Assembly: GCA_029204225.1 (NCBI GenBank)
Contig: CM055095.1
Location: forward strand, 22,202,006-22,266,005
Reading direction: 5' to 3'
DNA: 64,000 nucleotides
Source: Diphasiastrum complanatum
Taxonomy: Eukaryota > Streptophyta > Lycopodiopsida > Lycopodiales > Lycopodiaceae
How positions within the stretch are numbered: position 1 is the stretch's first letter; every line of letters begins with the position of its first letter. The notes beneath the pieces are model-generated. The model searched no databases, had not been told where the DNA came from, and worked only from the letters and a program-made list of their open reading frames with translations. Made by a program: the position numbers and the translations under genes. Shown one piece after another: positions 43,936-58,539 of this stretch.

Positions 43936-46859
43936 ATGGACTCACCAGATTCACCTATAACTTGGCTGAATTCGATTCATTCCTCACTTGTGCAAGCGAA
44001 GCTCTTGCAAATTTTTTCCGCGACCAAAGCCTTCCAAACTTCCTGAACTACTTTTTGATATACTTTCACGTGTCTTACGTTTCATTTCTGATCATCACGT
44101 CTTCCACAAATACTTCCCAATCTCCGCGTTATACTCTGCTCACTGCAATGGGTATTCATGAGAGAGCCTTTTCTGGCAGAATCAACATGGATTTCATCAC
44201 TCTTGCCTTCAGTACATGGAAGGAAGAGAAATCCAAATTTTATATCACTTTTCAGGGAGCAACACACAAGGTGCACGTCATTGAGGCCACCCTTGCAGCC
44301 ATAGGTATAGCGTCCGATACACAGGCCTAACCCAATCATAAGCAGGCCAAACAGGACATAAAGCCATACATTGACCTCACCAATGATCTACACTGGACCA
44401 ACGATAGATACCTCCTTGAAGCCATCATTGTGCCTTCCATACACAGTGCTACTCAGCTACTAAACAGCTTCCTGATGGTTGAGAACCTCAGGAAAGACCG
44501 CATCACCTCGCAAATCCTCCATAGGATAGTTGAGTCCTATACCAAATTGGCCAAAGCCCCTCTTGAACCATATAACTGGTTCAAGATTGTTTCTAGTGAG
44601 CTCAAACGAGCTATTAAGGGCAATACTAAGCAGCAGTTTGCTGCTGGCTCTTTATTGTCTCTTCTAGCCGCCTCTCACCTAGAAAACAAAATCCATGGCT
44701 TCCACCTAGATTCTATGCTTTTGGTCTATGAAAAAGCACCGGTCGAGTCGTCTCACCAGGCCTCGAGTTCTCATAGTCGACATCGTCCAAGCAACGAGAT
44801 CATCATTCCTGACTTGCCTTCCGCGTCACGACATCGCACTAGGCATACATTGTCAGCTGCACTTCCACCCCCTGCTGCTGTTGGCACTGAACTTCCTATT
44901 CTCCCCGCCTTTGATGCTTCCCTCGCCTCTACTTCCACTCAAGGATAGTCTGTGACCATTGGGGCTACCATTCCCATCATAGCTGCCCAGGCCGTCTCAC
45001 CCCCGCACACCGAAGCTACTTCACCAAACACGCAATTTTTCATGGATATGTTCGATGATTTTGACCCCCTTGGGGCCACCAAAATTTTTGAAATGCCCCA
45101 GAGCCCTGTGCCTTTTAACCTCCAATCCCCTGGAAGAGAATTCGAATAGATCCATGACACTACTATCGGTGTTAAAGATGTAAGCGAACAACCTCACACT
45201 GAAGGTAGCCCAGCCGCACTTCGGGTCGACCAAGCTGTGAAATCACCGAAGTAGTTTGACACCATCGTGTCTGAGGGTTTTGAGGAAGAAGATATTTTTG
45301 AAGAAGAAGAAGTACTGACACCTATTTCATGCCAACCAATGATAGTACCATCAGGTCCTACTGCTGCTGTCGCCTCCACGATAGTAGATTCTAGTGATGC
45401 TCTCGGTTTGGTCTCAAGCCTTGCGCAAGTGATCCAGTCTATGCTGGATAAGAAGAAAGAAATGGAGCAGAGAATCTCAGATATGGGATCCGAAAATACT
45501 CTGATAAGCCAGAAGATTGTCTAGTTGGATCAAGAGTTGAAGATTGCCAAGCAGCATGAAGACAAGTCTGAAGTTGAAAAGAAGCTGGCCCAGCAATAGG
45601 CTGATCGTCTGGAAGAATACATCAGCTCCCTACAAAACACCCTGACAACCGCACATGATCAAGTGGATAAGGCCGTGAAGGATGCAGAACAATAGGTGCA
45701 ACTGTTGAAGGGTCAATTGCAGATGGCAGAGCAGGATCGCATGCGTCTCCAAGGTGAATTGGATGCGACTACCCTTGAGCATGATGCGTATCTTCAGACG
45801 CAAATACCAGATCATCCGGTCACACCGACGGAGATCGCGTATTTGTTCAAGAAAGTGGAAACATACAAAGTGGCCCTTCAGAGATTCCAAGGCCATTTTG
45901 ACAGGTTCAAAGGAGTAGCTTCAACCGAGGTGGAAATGGCTAAAGAAACCGTCATCGCCTATGAAAAAGCAGCCGCTCAAGTATTGGAAGCCAGACCACA
46001 AATCCCCGTACCAGTCATGCCACAATTTTCCCCTACGTGCCAAGAAGATGTATCAATGGATACATGGTTAGATTTGAGCATGGACCAGGGGGGAGCTCTA
46101 GAAATACCAGAACAACTGCCACTTTTACCGACAGTGCAAGCGAGTCCATCCTCATCAAGGACCACACCTCTATTCAGAAGGCCCATCAGCGTTGAGGACT
46201 AGATCCAGAGCTTCTTATCGCAACATCCACATGAGTCCTCACGTGGTGGATGGGTCCTTAAGTTTAAGACCTCCGAGATAGAGGCCGACAAAGAGTTGGA
46301 CAAAATACCTGCATTGGGAGAGCAGCCGGCATGGAGAATTACCGTTTTTGAGAAAGCTCTGAAATCAATCAAGGGTTACGTCGCTAGCCCTCGCCAGATG
46401 CGGGTCAATCCTTATTATGTGCCAATGCCGAGAAGGAATAAATGGAAAGATTTGGGATTGGCTATGGACAAAATCACCATCCATACGTTCGATTGGCCAT
46501 TCATCCATCAGCCCTACAGCTGGACAATTTTAGTGGACTTCCACCGGGCTTTACAAGTGTACCAGAGAGAGTATGTCCACTCTCCAGATCCAACGACGTG
46601 ACAATCGACACTACTTGCAAAAGATCTAAGTTTGTTGGCATCAGTGGCAACCAAATGGGACACTTGCCTCCCTCCTCTAGCATTCGATCCAAATAAGTCG
46701 ATGGCCTCAGAGAATATCAAAGATCACCTGCCAGTTGCTTGTTTATACTTTCGTGCAGCAATGATGGGAGGCTCCTGGGAATCATGCTTCACATCATGGA
46801 CAACCTCAAAGTGGATTGCCGGAGCCCATCATTGTTTTTTGCCACACAATTTAGATTAA
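43936..46859 (+). pseudogene. Long retroelement accessory ORF with coiled coil, broken by TAG codons
   Basis: One plus-strand frame (frame 3) stays readable from about 43962 to 46859. Blocks include 'MGIHERAFSGRINMDFITLA', 'YIDLTNDLHWTNDRYLLEA', 'RIVESYTKLAKAPLEPYNWF', a Ser/Pro-rich middle, a coiled-coil region (about 45400-45960, 'LKGQLQMAEQDRMRLQGELD') and a conserved-looking end ('KWKDLGLAMDKITIHTFDWP'). Internal stops are TAA 44328, TAG 44946, 45147, 45252, 45522, 45597, 45693, 46200 and TGA 46599. It lies before a polypurine tract and LTR, so it belongs to a retrotransposon. I do not recognise the family; the possible ATG at 43936 is in another frame. Confidence 0.6.
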
Positions 46860-46970
46860 TACTACACGCCTCGACTTATGGAGAAGGTGCAGTACCATTT
46901 AATCAAGATTCAGCGCTAAGCCAATAAAAGTCTCCAATAACTACATCTAGCAGGTGTCGTGGGACCGCCA

Positions 46971-46990
46971 CCAGTTTTGGTGGGGGATAT
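46971..46990 (+). other. Polypurine tract region
   Basis: 'ggtgggggatat' directly precedes the LTR start and fits a plus-strand primer tract. Confidence 0.55.
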
Positions 46991-47835
46991 TGTTGGAGGG
47001 TTTGCGGATTCCAAGGCAACCCTAATTCTAGTTAATAAGTGAGAGGGATTTGGCACCCTGCGTGTGTAAGTCCAACCCGATGATCACATAGTTATTTGAT
47101 TGATTAGTTACAAGTCAGTAAAAGGACTTTAGGCCTTTTTGCGGGACTTTTAGTGTCGCAGGGCCTAAATGTCAAGTTAGTGAATAAAGTTGGGTTTTCC
47201 TCCAAATTGGATGGTTCTCACTCTTTTTTAATTTTGAGTAATTAGAAACACCAAAATGGACCAATAGGATTCAGAGGCTAGGGTCCTCCTCTCTACTATA
47301 AAAAGGGACCAACTCGAGTTGCTCCTCATGTTCATTTCCTCATTTCAATAAAGTAGATTGGTTCTCTTTAGGAATGGACTAATGAATGTCCTTGCTCTCT
47401 TTCACTTTTCCTCCATCTCTCATGCTTTCTTTGATTTTTGCTAATTGTTGGATCTGAATGTTATTGGGATTGTATCTTATTATACTTTTTATGAGAGAGA
47501 AAGGGATAGGGAGAAAGAGTAAGCTATCTTTGTTGTGGATCGTAGTGTTAATGGATCATAGGGTCAATGGATGTTAGAGTTAGATGTGAATCCTCCATTC
47601 ATGATTGAAATCTGAGCTATACTATCACTCTCATGGGAACGAACTTACTCGTGACAACTAACTTCGTCTCTTTGATGCTAAATTGACTAGATCTTGGATT
47701 CAGGTTAGGCAAGGAAAGAAACCCACTACATAGATTTGCTCTCTGGTTCAGAACGTTGATCTATACTGAGGTAGGACTAGTTGCATGGCTTGTAAATGCA
47801 TGTAGCTGAGTAACGTAATTGTTTCTCCCCATTGA
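46991..47835 (+). repeat. LTR (TGTTGGAGG family)
   Basis: It starts TGTTGGAGGG after a polypurine tract. It contains a TATA-like 'ctataaaaag' (about 47297) and AATAAA about 50 bp later, normal for an LTR promoter and R region. Homology to the inverted copy at 49385-49945 supports the start; the right end is uncertain (47640-47835), as minus-strand gypsy pol begins at about 47880. Confidence 0.65.
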
Positions 47836-47879
47836 CAGCCTGGGAATACATGTTGTAATCTGAGAACTACTTATACCTA

Positions 47880-49385
47880 GAAACCTTCTATCAAGAAGAT
47901 TAAACCGTAAAGAACTATAACCAACGGAAGTAACAAAGAAGAACGAAAAAGAATCGTGTTCACAGATTCAGCTGAAATCTGTGAACAACAACCATATCTT
48001 GTAATTATAAATTTGAATAAGAATGCCGTGACAGTTTTAGCATCGTTTCGTTTCGTCGCTTCTGCTTCAACATTCTTTGTAGCATAATCCATTGCAACAA
48101 AAATATAATGACACTTCGTATGTCAAGTCACAGGTTTGATTGGATCGACAAAGTCAATCCCCCACTTCTCAAATGGCGCAAGAGGCAAGATTGGTGTCAA
48201 TGGCCAATTCATTTCTTTTGTTAGCTTCTCTGATCTTTGGCATGGATCACACAAACGAATAAAATTTGATACATCCTTGAACATGGTTGGCCACCAGTAT
48301 TTGGTAGTCAATATCTTATTAACAATGTTTTTTTAAAGTAAAGTGTCTGCCAGCATCCTTTGAATGTAAGGCTTGAACAACCTTTTTAATATCTACTATT
48401 TCGAGACATCTTCTTAGTTGATGATCAGCACCAAGCTTGTACAGGACATTCTTAATAATCGTATAAGGTGATACCTTATATTGAAAAACTGTCTTTTGCT
48501 CCAAATCATAACCATCCGAATATATCTGATCCTTGAGATAAGTAATAATATCAGAATATAATGAATTTGTAGACGAAATTTCAAATAGATTTTTGTCTGG
48601 AATATCATCATTAATTGGTTTTTCAGTTTTTCCTGTGTTGAGTCACGATAGATAATCAACATTTGTATGATATTTTCCTTGGCAAAGTTCTACTTGATAA
48701 GTGAATTCCTGCAGAAGTAGAACCCATTGAGCAATTCATCCTGATAAATCTGGTTTATTCACGAGATACTTTAGAGCATAGTGATCAACATGAAAAATGA
48801 AAGCATATTCCAGCAAGTAATGCTGAAATCTCATTCCAAGTGCTTCCCTTTCTGTAGCCGGATAATTCTTTTCCGAGGCACTGAGCTATCGACTCTCATA
48901 GTATATGGGATGATCTTCCTTTTGATCGTCATTCTAGATCAAACAGACGCCAATAGCAAATGCAAAAACATCAACATAACTATGAAATAAAATAGCCCAG
49001 TTGGGTGGTCTTAGAATAGGAGCATTGGTCAACCTTTGCTTAAGTTCTTCAAATGCTTTCTGCTGTTCATTCGTCCACATGTATTCCACTTGTTTCTTGA
49101 GTAGATGCGTAAAAGAAGCAGCAATAGAAGCACGATTTTGGATAAATCTCCGATAATAGCCGACATGTCCTAAGAAAGCTCTTAGTTCATGTAGATTGGT
49201 TCGTATCTGAAGATTCTTGTTCGACTTTATCTTTATCGACTTCTATTCCTTTATTTGATATTATGTGTCCAAGTAAAACTCCTCCTTTCATACTAAAAAA
49301 ACATTTCTCTGGATGAAGGGATAAACAAGTATCTCAACACCGTTGCAATGTAAGTTTAAGCTTCTATAGATGTGTCTTTATATCC
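47880..49385 (-). pseudogene. Third gypsy pol fragment: RT end, RNase H, integrase start
   Basis: Read on the minus strand from 49385: RT thumb ('HPEKCFFSMKGGVLLGHI'), connection ('YYRRFIQNRASIAASFTHLL'), RNase H ('FHVDHYALKYLVNKPDL') and the integrase N-terminus ('YWWPTMFKDVSNFIRLCDPC', 'KWGIDFVDPI', 'DYATKNVEAEATKR'). It breaks off at about 47900 inside the integrase core, with frequent shifts. It is distinct in sequence from E1 and E2. Confidence 0.85.
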
Positions 49386-49945
49386 CATGGGAGTAAAGAT
49401 GTGTTCAGATTCACAACAAGCTTATGATTCAACATATAGCACTACGATCCATTAACCCTAATATCCAAGATCAAGCTTACTTTTCTATCTCTCTTTTCTC
49501 TCACACAAATTGAAAAATAACAAGCAAATCCAACAATTAGCAAATCCAAATAGTAACAAGATAACAACAACACATCAGAGATGGGCTAGAAAGAATAGCA
49601 AGGACATTCAATGGGAAAGGTTCCACTTCTTGATTGATCATGAATTTTGAACTACAAAGTACCACTATAAATAGTGGATTTTGGGGAACTTGGCCTCAAT
49701 GCCTATTGGCCAATTCTTACCTCACTTCTTATTTGAATTTGAGTTTAAGTGGGAACCCAATTTTATTCACTAACTTGACTATTAGGCCTTGCAACATTGC
49801 ATTTCCACAATTGACCTAAAGTCCTTTTATTAGCAACTAATAAATCATTTAATCATGTGATTATCGGGTATCTCTCTCACTTATTAACTACTTGTGGATC
49901 TCTGATCTAACTAGGGATTAGTTGATATCCCACAATCCTCCAACA
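49385..49945 (-). repeat. LTR (TGTTGGAGG family), inverted and truncated
   Basis: The reverse complement starts TGTTGGAGGATTGTGG at 49945 and follows the 46991 LTR ('aataagtgagag.gat', 'aaaaggactttaggtc', 'atcgtagtg'). Homology ends at about 49385, corresponding to about 47640 of the other copy. A purine-rich 'gggaaataatata' precedes its start. Confidence 0.7.
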
Positions 49946-51133
49946 TATATTATTTCCCTATGGTTGAGAAACTTGTTGTTGATTTGGCCACATCAATGTT
50001 GACACGAGGAGGGATGGAGAAGACTCTCCATCTCTTGCATTTCATACAGAGATGTGTTGCAAGCTTCAAGAGTGGCGATTGACCCATTTACAGGTTGTGG
50101 AAGAGCATTCTATGCAAGAAGGCGCACAGGTTGACATTTCATTGCAATGGATTACGATCAGACAAAATTGCATTGGCCTTGAAGCGATATGGTTTGCTTA
50201 GTTTGACCATACTTTTGGCAATTCTAGGACCTAAAAACAAAATTGTCTCTATTGGCTATTTCACTAAAACTAAAAGTCTGTATTGCAAAATTGTCGTTTG
50301 CCCCTCCGCAAACATTATCAGAGGACACCAATGAGGAAGATGATGAGAATCTTAATGAGTGAAATTTTGACGACTTTTAGAGATGGTATGTAGAAGCTAG
50401 ATAATTGTTACTTTGATTGTATGTGGTTCTTTCTTATTCGTACTTGCATAATCCAATCACTTGCCATCATATTTGGCAAGAGTGATGGGGAGCGAGGATG
50501 TTGTGAAAAAGTCCACGAATAGAATGATCCCTCATGCTTGTATTTATGTGGATGACGAGTGTGAGGAAGACTAACTAGTGAGGAAGACTAACTATGATTG
50601 CACATATGTTTGAGCATCACTGGTTATAATGGCATGGTAGTTTAGATTTCTGCTACCATTTTCCTAGACTTGATAGGCTGAGAGATAGTCATTTATTTTT
50701 TGCTACCATTCTCTTGGGCTCAAAACATTCTATGTGACAATGTAGTTGATCTTTTTTTGCTAACATTTCATGGACTTTATCTCGTAAGAAGCATCATGGA
50801 AAAATTTGAAGCAGGTAGAACCTTATGTAATGATTGAAAAAAGATCATCAAGCCTATGTGTAGTTTTATGAAAATTATTTTGCATATTTCGATCATCATC
50901 ATTTATACTTTAGACTAGCTATTTAACTTGTAGAGGGTCTTTGTGCAAGTCAATATTGCATTTTGCAACATGATGCACACTATACAACTAATCTTTAATA
51001 TCAGTTTTAACCACACCAAATTCATTGAGCCTAAAATCAAAGAAAAAATAGTACAATTATCCAATTAGCTTCAAAAAAAGAATTGCCATCAAATTACAAA
51101 TATATCAAATAGGTGCAAAGAAAAATGAGGTAT
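49946..51133. other. No gene recognised
   Basis: A/T-rich sequence with short decayed readings. The segment at 50090-50340 could be transposon debris but has no motif I can name. Confidence 0.4.
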
Positions 51134-52035
51134 TTACCCATACCTGTTTATTCTATTCATTGATGCTAGGAGACGCATCTCACCATCTTTTGTAGGCTGA
51201 ATAAATGATGCACGCATGAAAGCATGCCTACTGATATCGCACATAAAATCCTCATGGATGGCCTCCATCCAGCCATCCAAATGATGATTGCCATCCCAAC
51301 AAATGAACATGCAACCATACATGTCACTCCAGTCAGGATTTTCATGCACACTGGCATCAAACTCATCACTCAATCTTTGGGTCCCAAAGTGTCTTGTTAT
51401 GATCTTTTACAAGAACAAGATTACCAGAAGAAGTGCACAAAGAAAGGACAAAATCACCTTTCTGAACAATGTATCCCTCCCGTTTATATGTCTCTTTCAA
51501 TATGAGACATCGTTTGCCCACAGTTCTGATTGCCTCATTAGGGAATATGCGGCATAGCGGTATCATTGGAGGGGGGGGTAGCTCGGTGGAGTTTCAACTC
51601 CTCTAAAAGGACTAAGAGCATATCAAGATGGAAAGAAAGAGACACAGTCCATTCCACTACCTTGGACTTTTTTCTATCAATGTTTTCTTAAATGTTACCT
51701 TGATCGTCTAGGACATCTAAATTAGCCAAATCATCATCAAGGACTTGTGTTTCTAGCACTTCATTTGGCACATCATTGAGTCCTCCATGTGACGACTCAC
51801 AAATACCACTACCCTCAACAGACACATCTATAGCAACTATATTTTCTTGAGTGACTGTACCTACACCTTGTACAAAACACAAAGGTAAGTTTAGAAAAAG
51901 AAAATTATATAACACTACGGAATAGTGCTGGTTAATAGCATCTTTATGAAGAGTCTTCATCGAGTGATGCAACATGAGCCTCCATAGCCACCAACTTTGT
52001 TTTTGACCTAGTCAAAACCATGTTGTATTGAAAAA
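51134..52035 (-). pseudogene. Decayed spliced gene, unrecognised
   Basis: Three exon-like blocks on the minus strand: about 52035-51955 ('MVLTRSKTKLVAMEAHVASL'), about 51873-51699 ('TVTQENIVAIDVSVEGSGI' to 'DLANLDVLDDQ', with donor AAG|GTAAC) and about 51590-51134 ('RTVGKRCLILKETYKREGYI', 'QKGDFVLSLCTSSGNLV', 'DASVHENPDWSDMYGCMFIC', 'DGNHHLDGWMEAI'). In the last block the frame shifts near 51370 between 'WDPKI' and 'SDEFDAS'. A G-run at 51570-51577 may be a further shift. The protein looks conserved rather than random, but I do not know the family; a captured gene inside a transposon is possible. Confidence 0.45.
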
Positions 52036-52160
52036 TACAATAAGAATATGAGTAATAAATCCCTGAATAGTATTTCTTCAAAGTTTGCATCGTGTAACAT
52101 GCTGGTAAAATTTCTTTTGCCCTAGCATTGAGCAAGGGCATGAAATCCCATGACCAGCCA

Positions 52161-52184
52161 GACCTGATCGCCGACGATCAGGTC
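52161..52184. repeat. Perfect 10-bp inverted repeat (hairpin)
   Basis: gacctgatcg-ccga-cgatcaggtc: a perfect stem of 10 bp with a 4-base loop. Role unknown. Confidence 0.85.
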
Positions 52185-52466
52185 TTGCTGATCATTGGCA
52201 AGTCATGGCAACATTTCTTTTACTATTCTTTGAGTTTTTAACCACATTTCTTGAGCTATTCCCTGAGTGGAATTTTATCACCAAAGACTCTATGAGAAGT
52301 CATTGCTCCATCGTTGACAAAGAAGCAATTACTGTGAAGAAACTCTCTCTCAATATATTATGTTTGACCATCACCTTAGTAGGCAGAATCTCTGCTCAAA
52401 AAACAACTCACCGATTTGTGCTCTCCTTGCCTTCGCCTCGCCTTCTGCTTTCGCCTCACCTCACCT

Positions 52467-52582
<116 letters not shown>

Positions 52583-52610
52583 GGGCTCTATTACATACAT
52601 ATATCACTTT

Positions 52611-55130
52611 ATTTAAGTGCAGATGCGATGATAAATGCAAAACCAATTCTTCTATCATATGGTTTGATCACTCTATTTGCTATATAATGAATAATCTTTT
52701 CATTTTCTTTCCTGGTGCGTTTCTGCAAAATTAGCTTAATGCCTTCTTCCTTTGGTTGCATAAACCTGCTAGAGAGGTTGTCAAGTCCCACCTTGTCCTT
52801 CCATATATCCAACAATACATGATTGATGTTGCCATTGAACTTTTCATAAACCCTACTGCTAAGCTCCTTGCACACCTTGGCGATGTTGAAAATGTTCGAG
52901 AAATTGAACGCCTGACAAATACTTCCATAATACTAGCAAAAAAACGGGTTCCTGCAATCTAAACAATCCAAGCTCAGTCATATCAGGCAGTGGCAATAAC
53001 AAGAAGAGGAAGTACTTTCCAAAAAAAGGCAAAGAAGGGCAAAGTAGAGGTGGTGAGGGGGATCTTCCTATTAGAAAGCTAAATTTTTACCGTGATTGAT
53101 CCATGTGCAGGAAGACATAGAAGAAACAAGGATATTGGAGGTCAGCAATACTGGTAGACGGTGATTAATGGTTAGAAGAGACAAAGGGAAGTTTTTTCTG
53201 CATTTACGTTATTATAACAGATGCTTTGAGAGGATTGATGTTAACCAATTATATGCTGAAACCTTACTTCAGATTTTTGGTCATATTGATGAGACTTTTG
53301 AGCTTATCGTGTTTGGTTGGTCTTACTTTCCACATTTGAAGCATGAATGGTATAAACCCATTCAAGTTTTTTGTGATTTCGATGTTGACAACATTTCACC
53401 TTGTACTTGCGCTTACAATAAACGTTTTAAAGAGTTCATTTCTGAATTTTTGGGCATGTTGTCTCGATGGATACTGGCATTATTAGAAGCAAAGATTTAA
53501 AGAATGACTTGAACAAAGGTCTTAATCACATTCCATTGCGCCATTCTAATATAAGTGAGGTGTCTTTAGAACTTTATCATGGATGGTTTGAATTGGCAAG
53601 TTTTTTACCTACTTATCAAAATATTGATCATGAGACTGTTATGGAACATGCCTTGATTTACAAAGATGCTGAAACAAACTTTTTTGAAAAATACCAAGTG
53701 GCTACATGGACAAGGATTATGAGTAACAAACTTACAAATGCCATTGATGAAAGTAATTGGATTACTACCAATCTATATGTGAATGGTGTAGATGAGGCGC
53801 AACATAACTTGTGTTTTATGTGCATCTACTTTGTAAGAAGTTTGGCTTTGGTTAGACTGTCTAGTCCAGATTTTTTTCCGTTTCCAAATGAAAATGATAA
53901 TACACTAGACATGGCTATGGTTAAGATTCGAGATACGTTTGCTACTAAAATACCTAATTTTTTTAAAAGGGAAGGAAGAATTACCTTTCTTACTCTGTAC
54001 TTTCAAAGCACACAAAAATGCATTCAAATGGATTACAAACGCACATGACTGCTATTTAAGGTGGCCATGTTTAATTCTGGAGCTCTTGGTATACTGACTC
54101 CTCTCCTTATGGAGAGAGCAGGCCTTAAGACAACTTCATACCGGAGTATCCTAAATGTGAATACCAACCTATTCTGGCAGTGTGATTCATCCACTAAATT
54201 CTATCTTAATGTGCCTCACAAAATCACTTCGATGTGGTCTACTGACATTGCAAAATGCTATGAAAATACTCCTCTTAATGGTCCTGATGGGCTATAAATA
54301 ATAATACGAAGTCTTGTAAAAACAAAAAATTTGCCTATCAGTGAAAATCGAGCCTTAAGCAATTTGACTGGAAATGGGTTACCAATCAAACTGATAATTG
54401 GACTATGATTGACATGGAACCTCTTTGCCAATATAATGATATATTGATTGACAATTGCATAGTAAGATTAGGAAACAAGACTTGGAAACAGGTTTGTGAT
54501 ATTCCTATGGATTTTGCCTGTTCCCCTACATGGTGTAACTGTCATTTTTTGAATTACATTTCATGAAAAGACTTGCCAGACTTGGAAAGGTAGAATACCT
54601 ACATGCCTTCAAGCATATTTTCCGTTATATTGATGATATTTGTTTCTTAAACAACACAGATGCTCTTGTATTTCTAGACAAAGAGCAACCTCGTGTCGGT
54701 GATAATGCCTTATAGATCTATCCCTTGGAGTACCTCACCATAGAAAATGAAGACGCTTCGGATAACACGGTTAATTTTTTGAATATAACCACTATCTTTG
54801 ATTCTTTATCAGGTAAGTTTCATATGAAAAAAATTGACAAGAGAAGGGAACTTCCGTTTCGTTTTTTCAATATATACACTTAACTGCCAATAGGCCGATT
54901 ATGAACTCGTATAAAGTTAATGTTGCTGAAATTATTGCTTCCATGTACTGTTGTAGCGAACAGGATAACTTTATGGATGAGGTCGGAAACATTGTTCTGT
55001 ATTTCAAAATAATGGCTTCATGAGAGGAAGATTGTATGAGATTATAAACAACCTGTTCCTACACAATTTGTTCCCTGGGCTCAAGTTTACTTTACCCAAA
55101 AATGCTAAATTTCTTTTGTTGGGCAGTTAG
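52611..55130 (+). mobile_element. Penelope-like retroelement, copy A (with RT catalytic part)
   Basis: The left part (52611-53996) is homologous to copy B. It includes an N-terminal segment ('DKCKTNSSIIWFDHS', 'HLGDVENVREIERL'), a Lys/Gly-rich linker, then 'FLHLRYYNRCFERIDV', 'CTCAYNKRFKEF' and the motif 'GHVVSMDTGII'. Only copy A continues into the RT palm: 'IPMDFACSPTWCN' and 'FRYIDDICFLNN' (YIDD at 54626-54637), then 'IYP.EYLTIENEDASDNTVN' and 'KIDKRRELPF'. Order and motifs resemble Penelope-like RTs, where 'GHV.TGDL' precedes and 'IYP.EL' follows the catalytic box. Frames break often (one-base loss near 53450). No GIY-YIG endonuclease is seen. Confidence 0.6.
54626..54637 (+). other. RT catalytic box YIDD
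   Basis: tat-att-gat-gat inside 'FRYIDDICFLNN'; it is the YxDD metal-binding box of reverse transcriptases. Confidence 0.8.
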
Positions 55131-55195
55131 CACTCCATCTCAGGGGTTCTAACTGCCCCCTGAGAGACTTTGCTAGCTGTGGGTATGGTTGGTGG

Positions 55196-58500
<3,305 letters not shown>

Positions 58501-58539
58501 CCTCCTCCTAGTCCTTTCATTCAGACCATTATATGTTGC

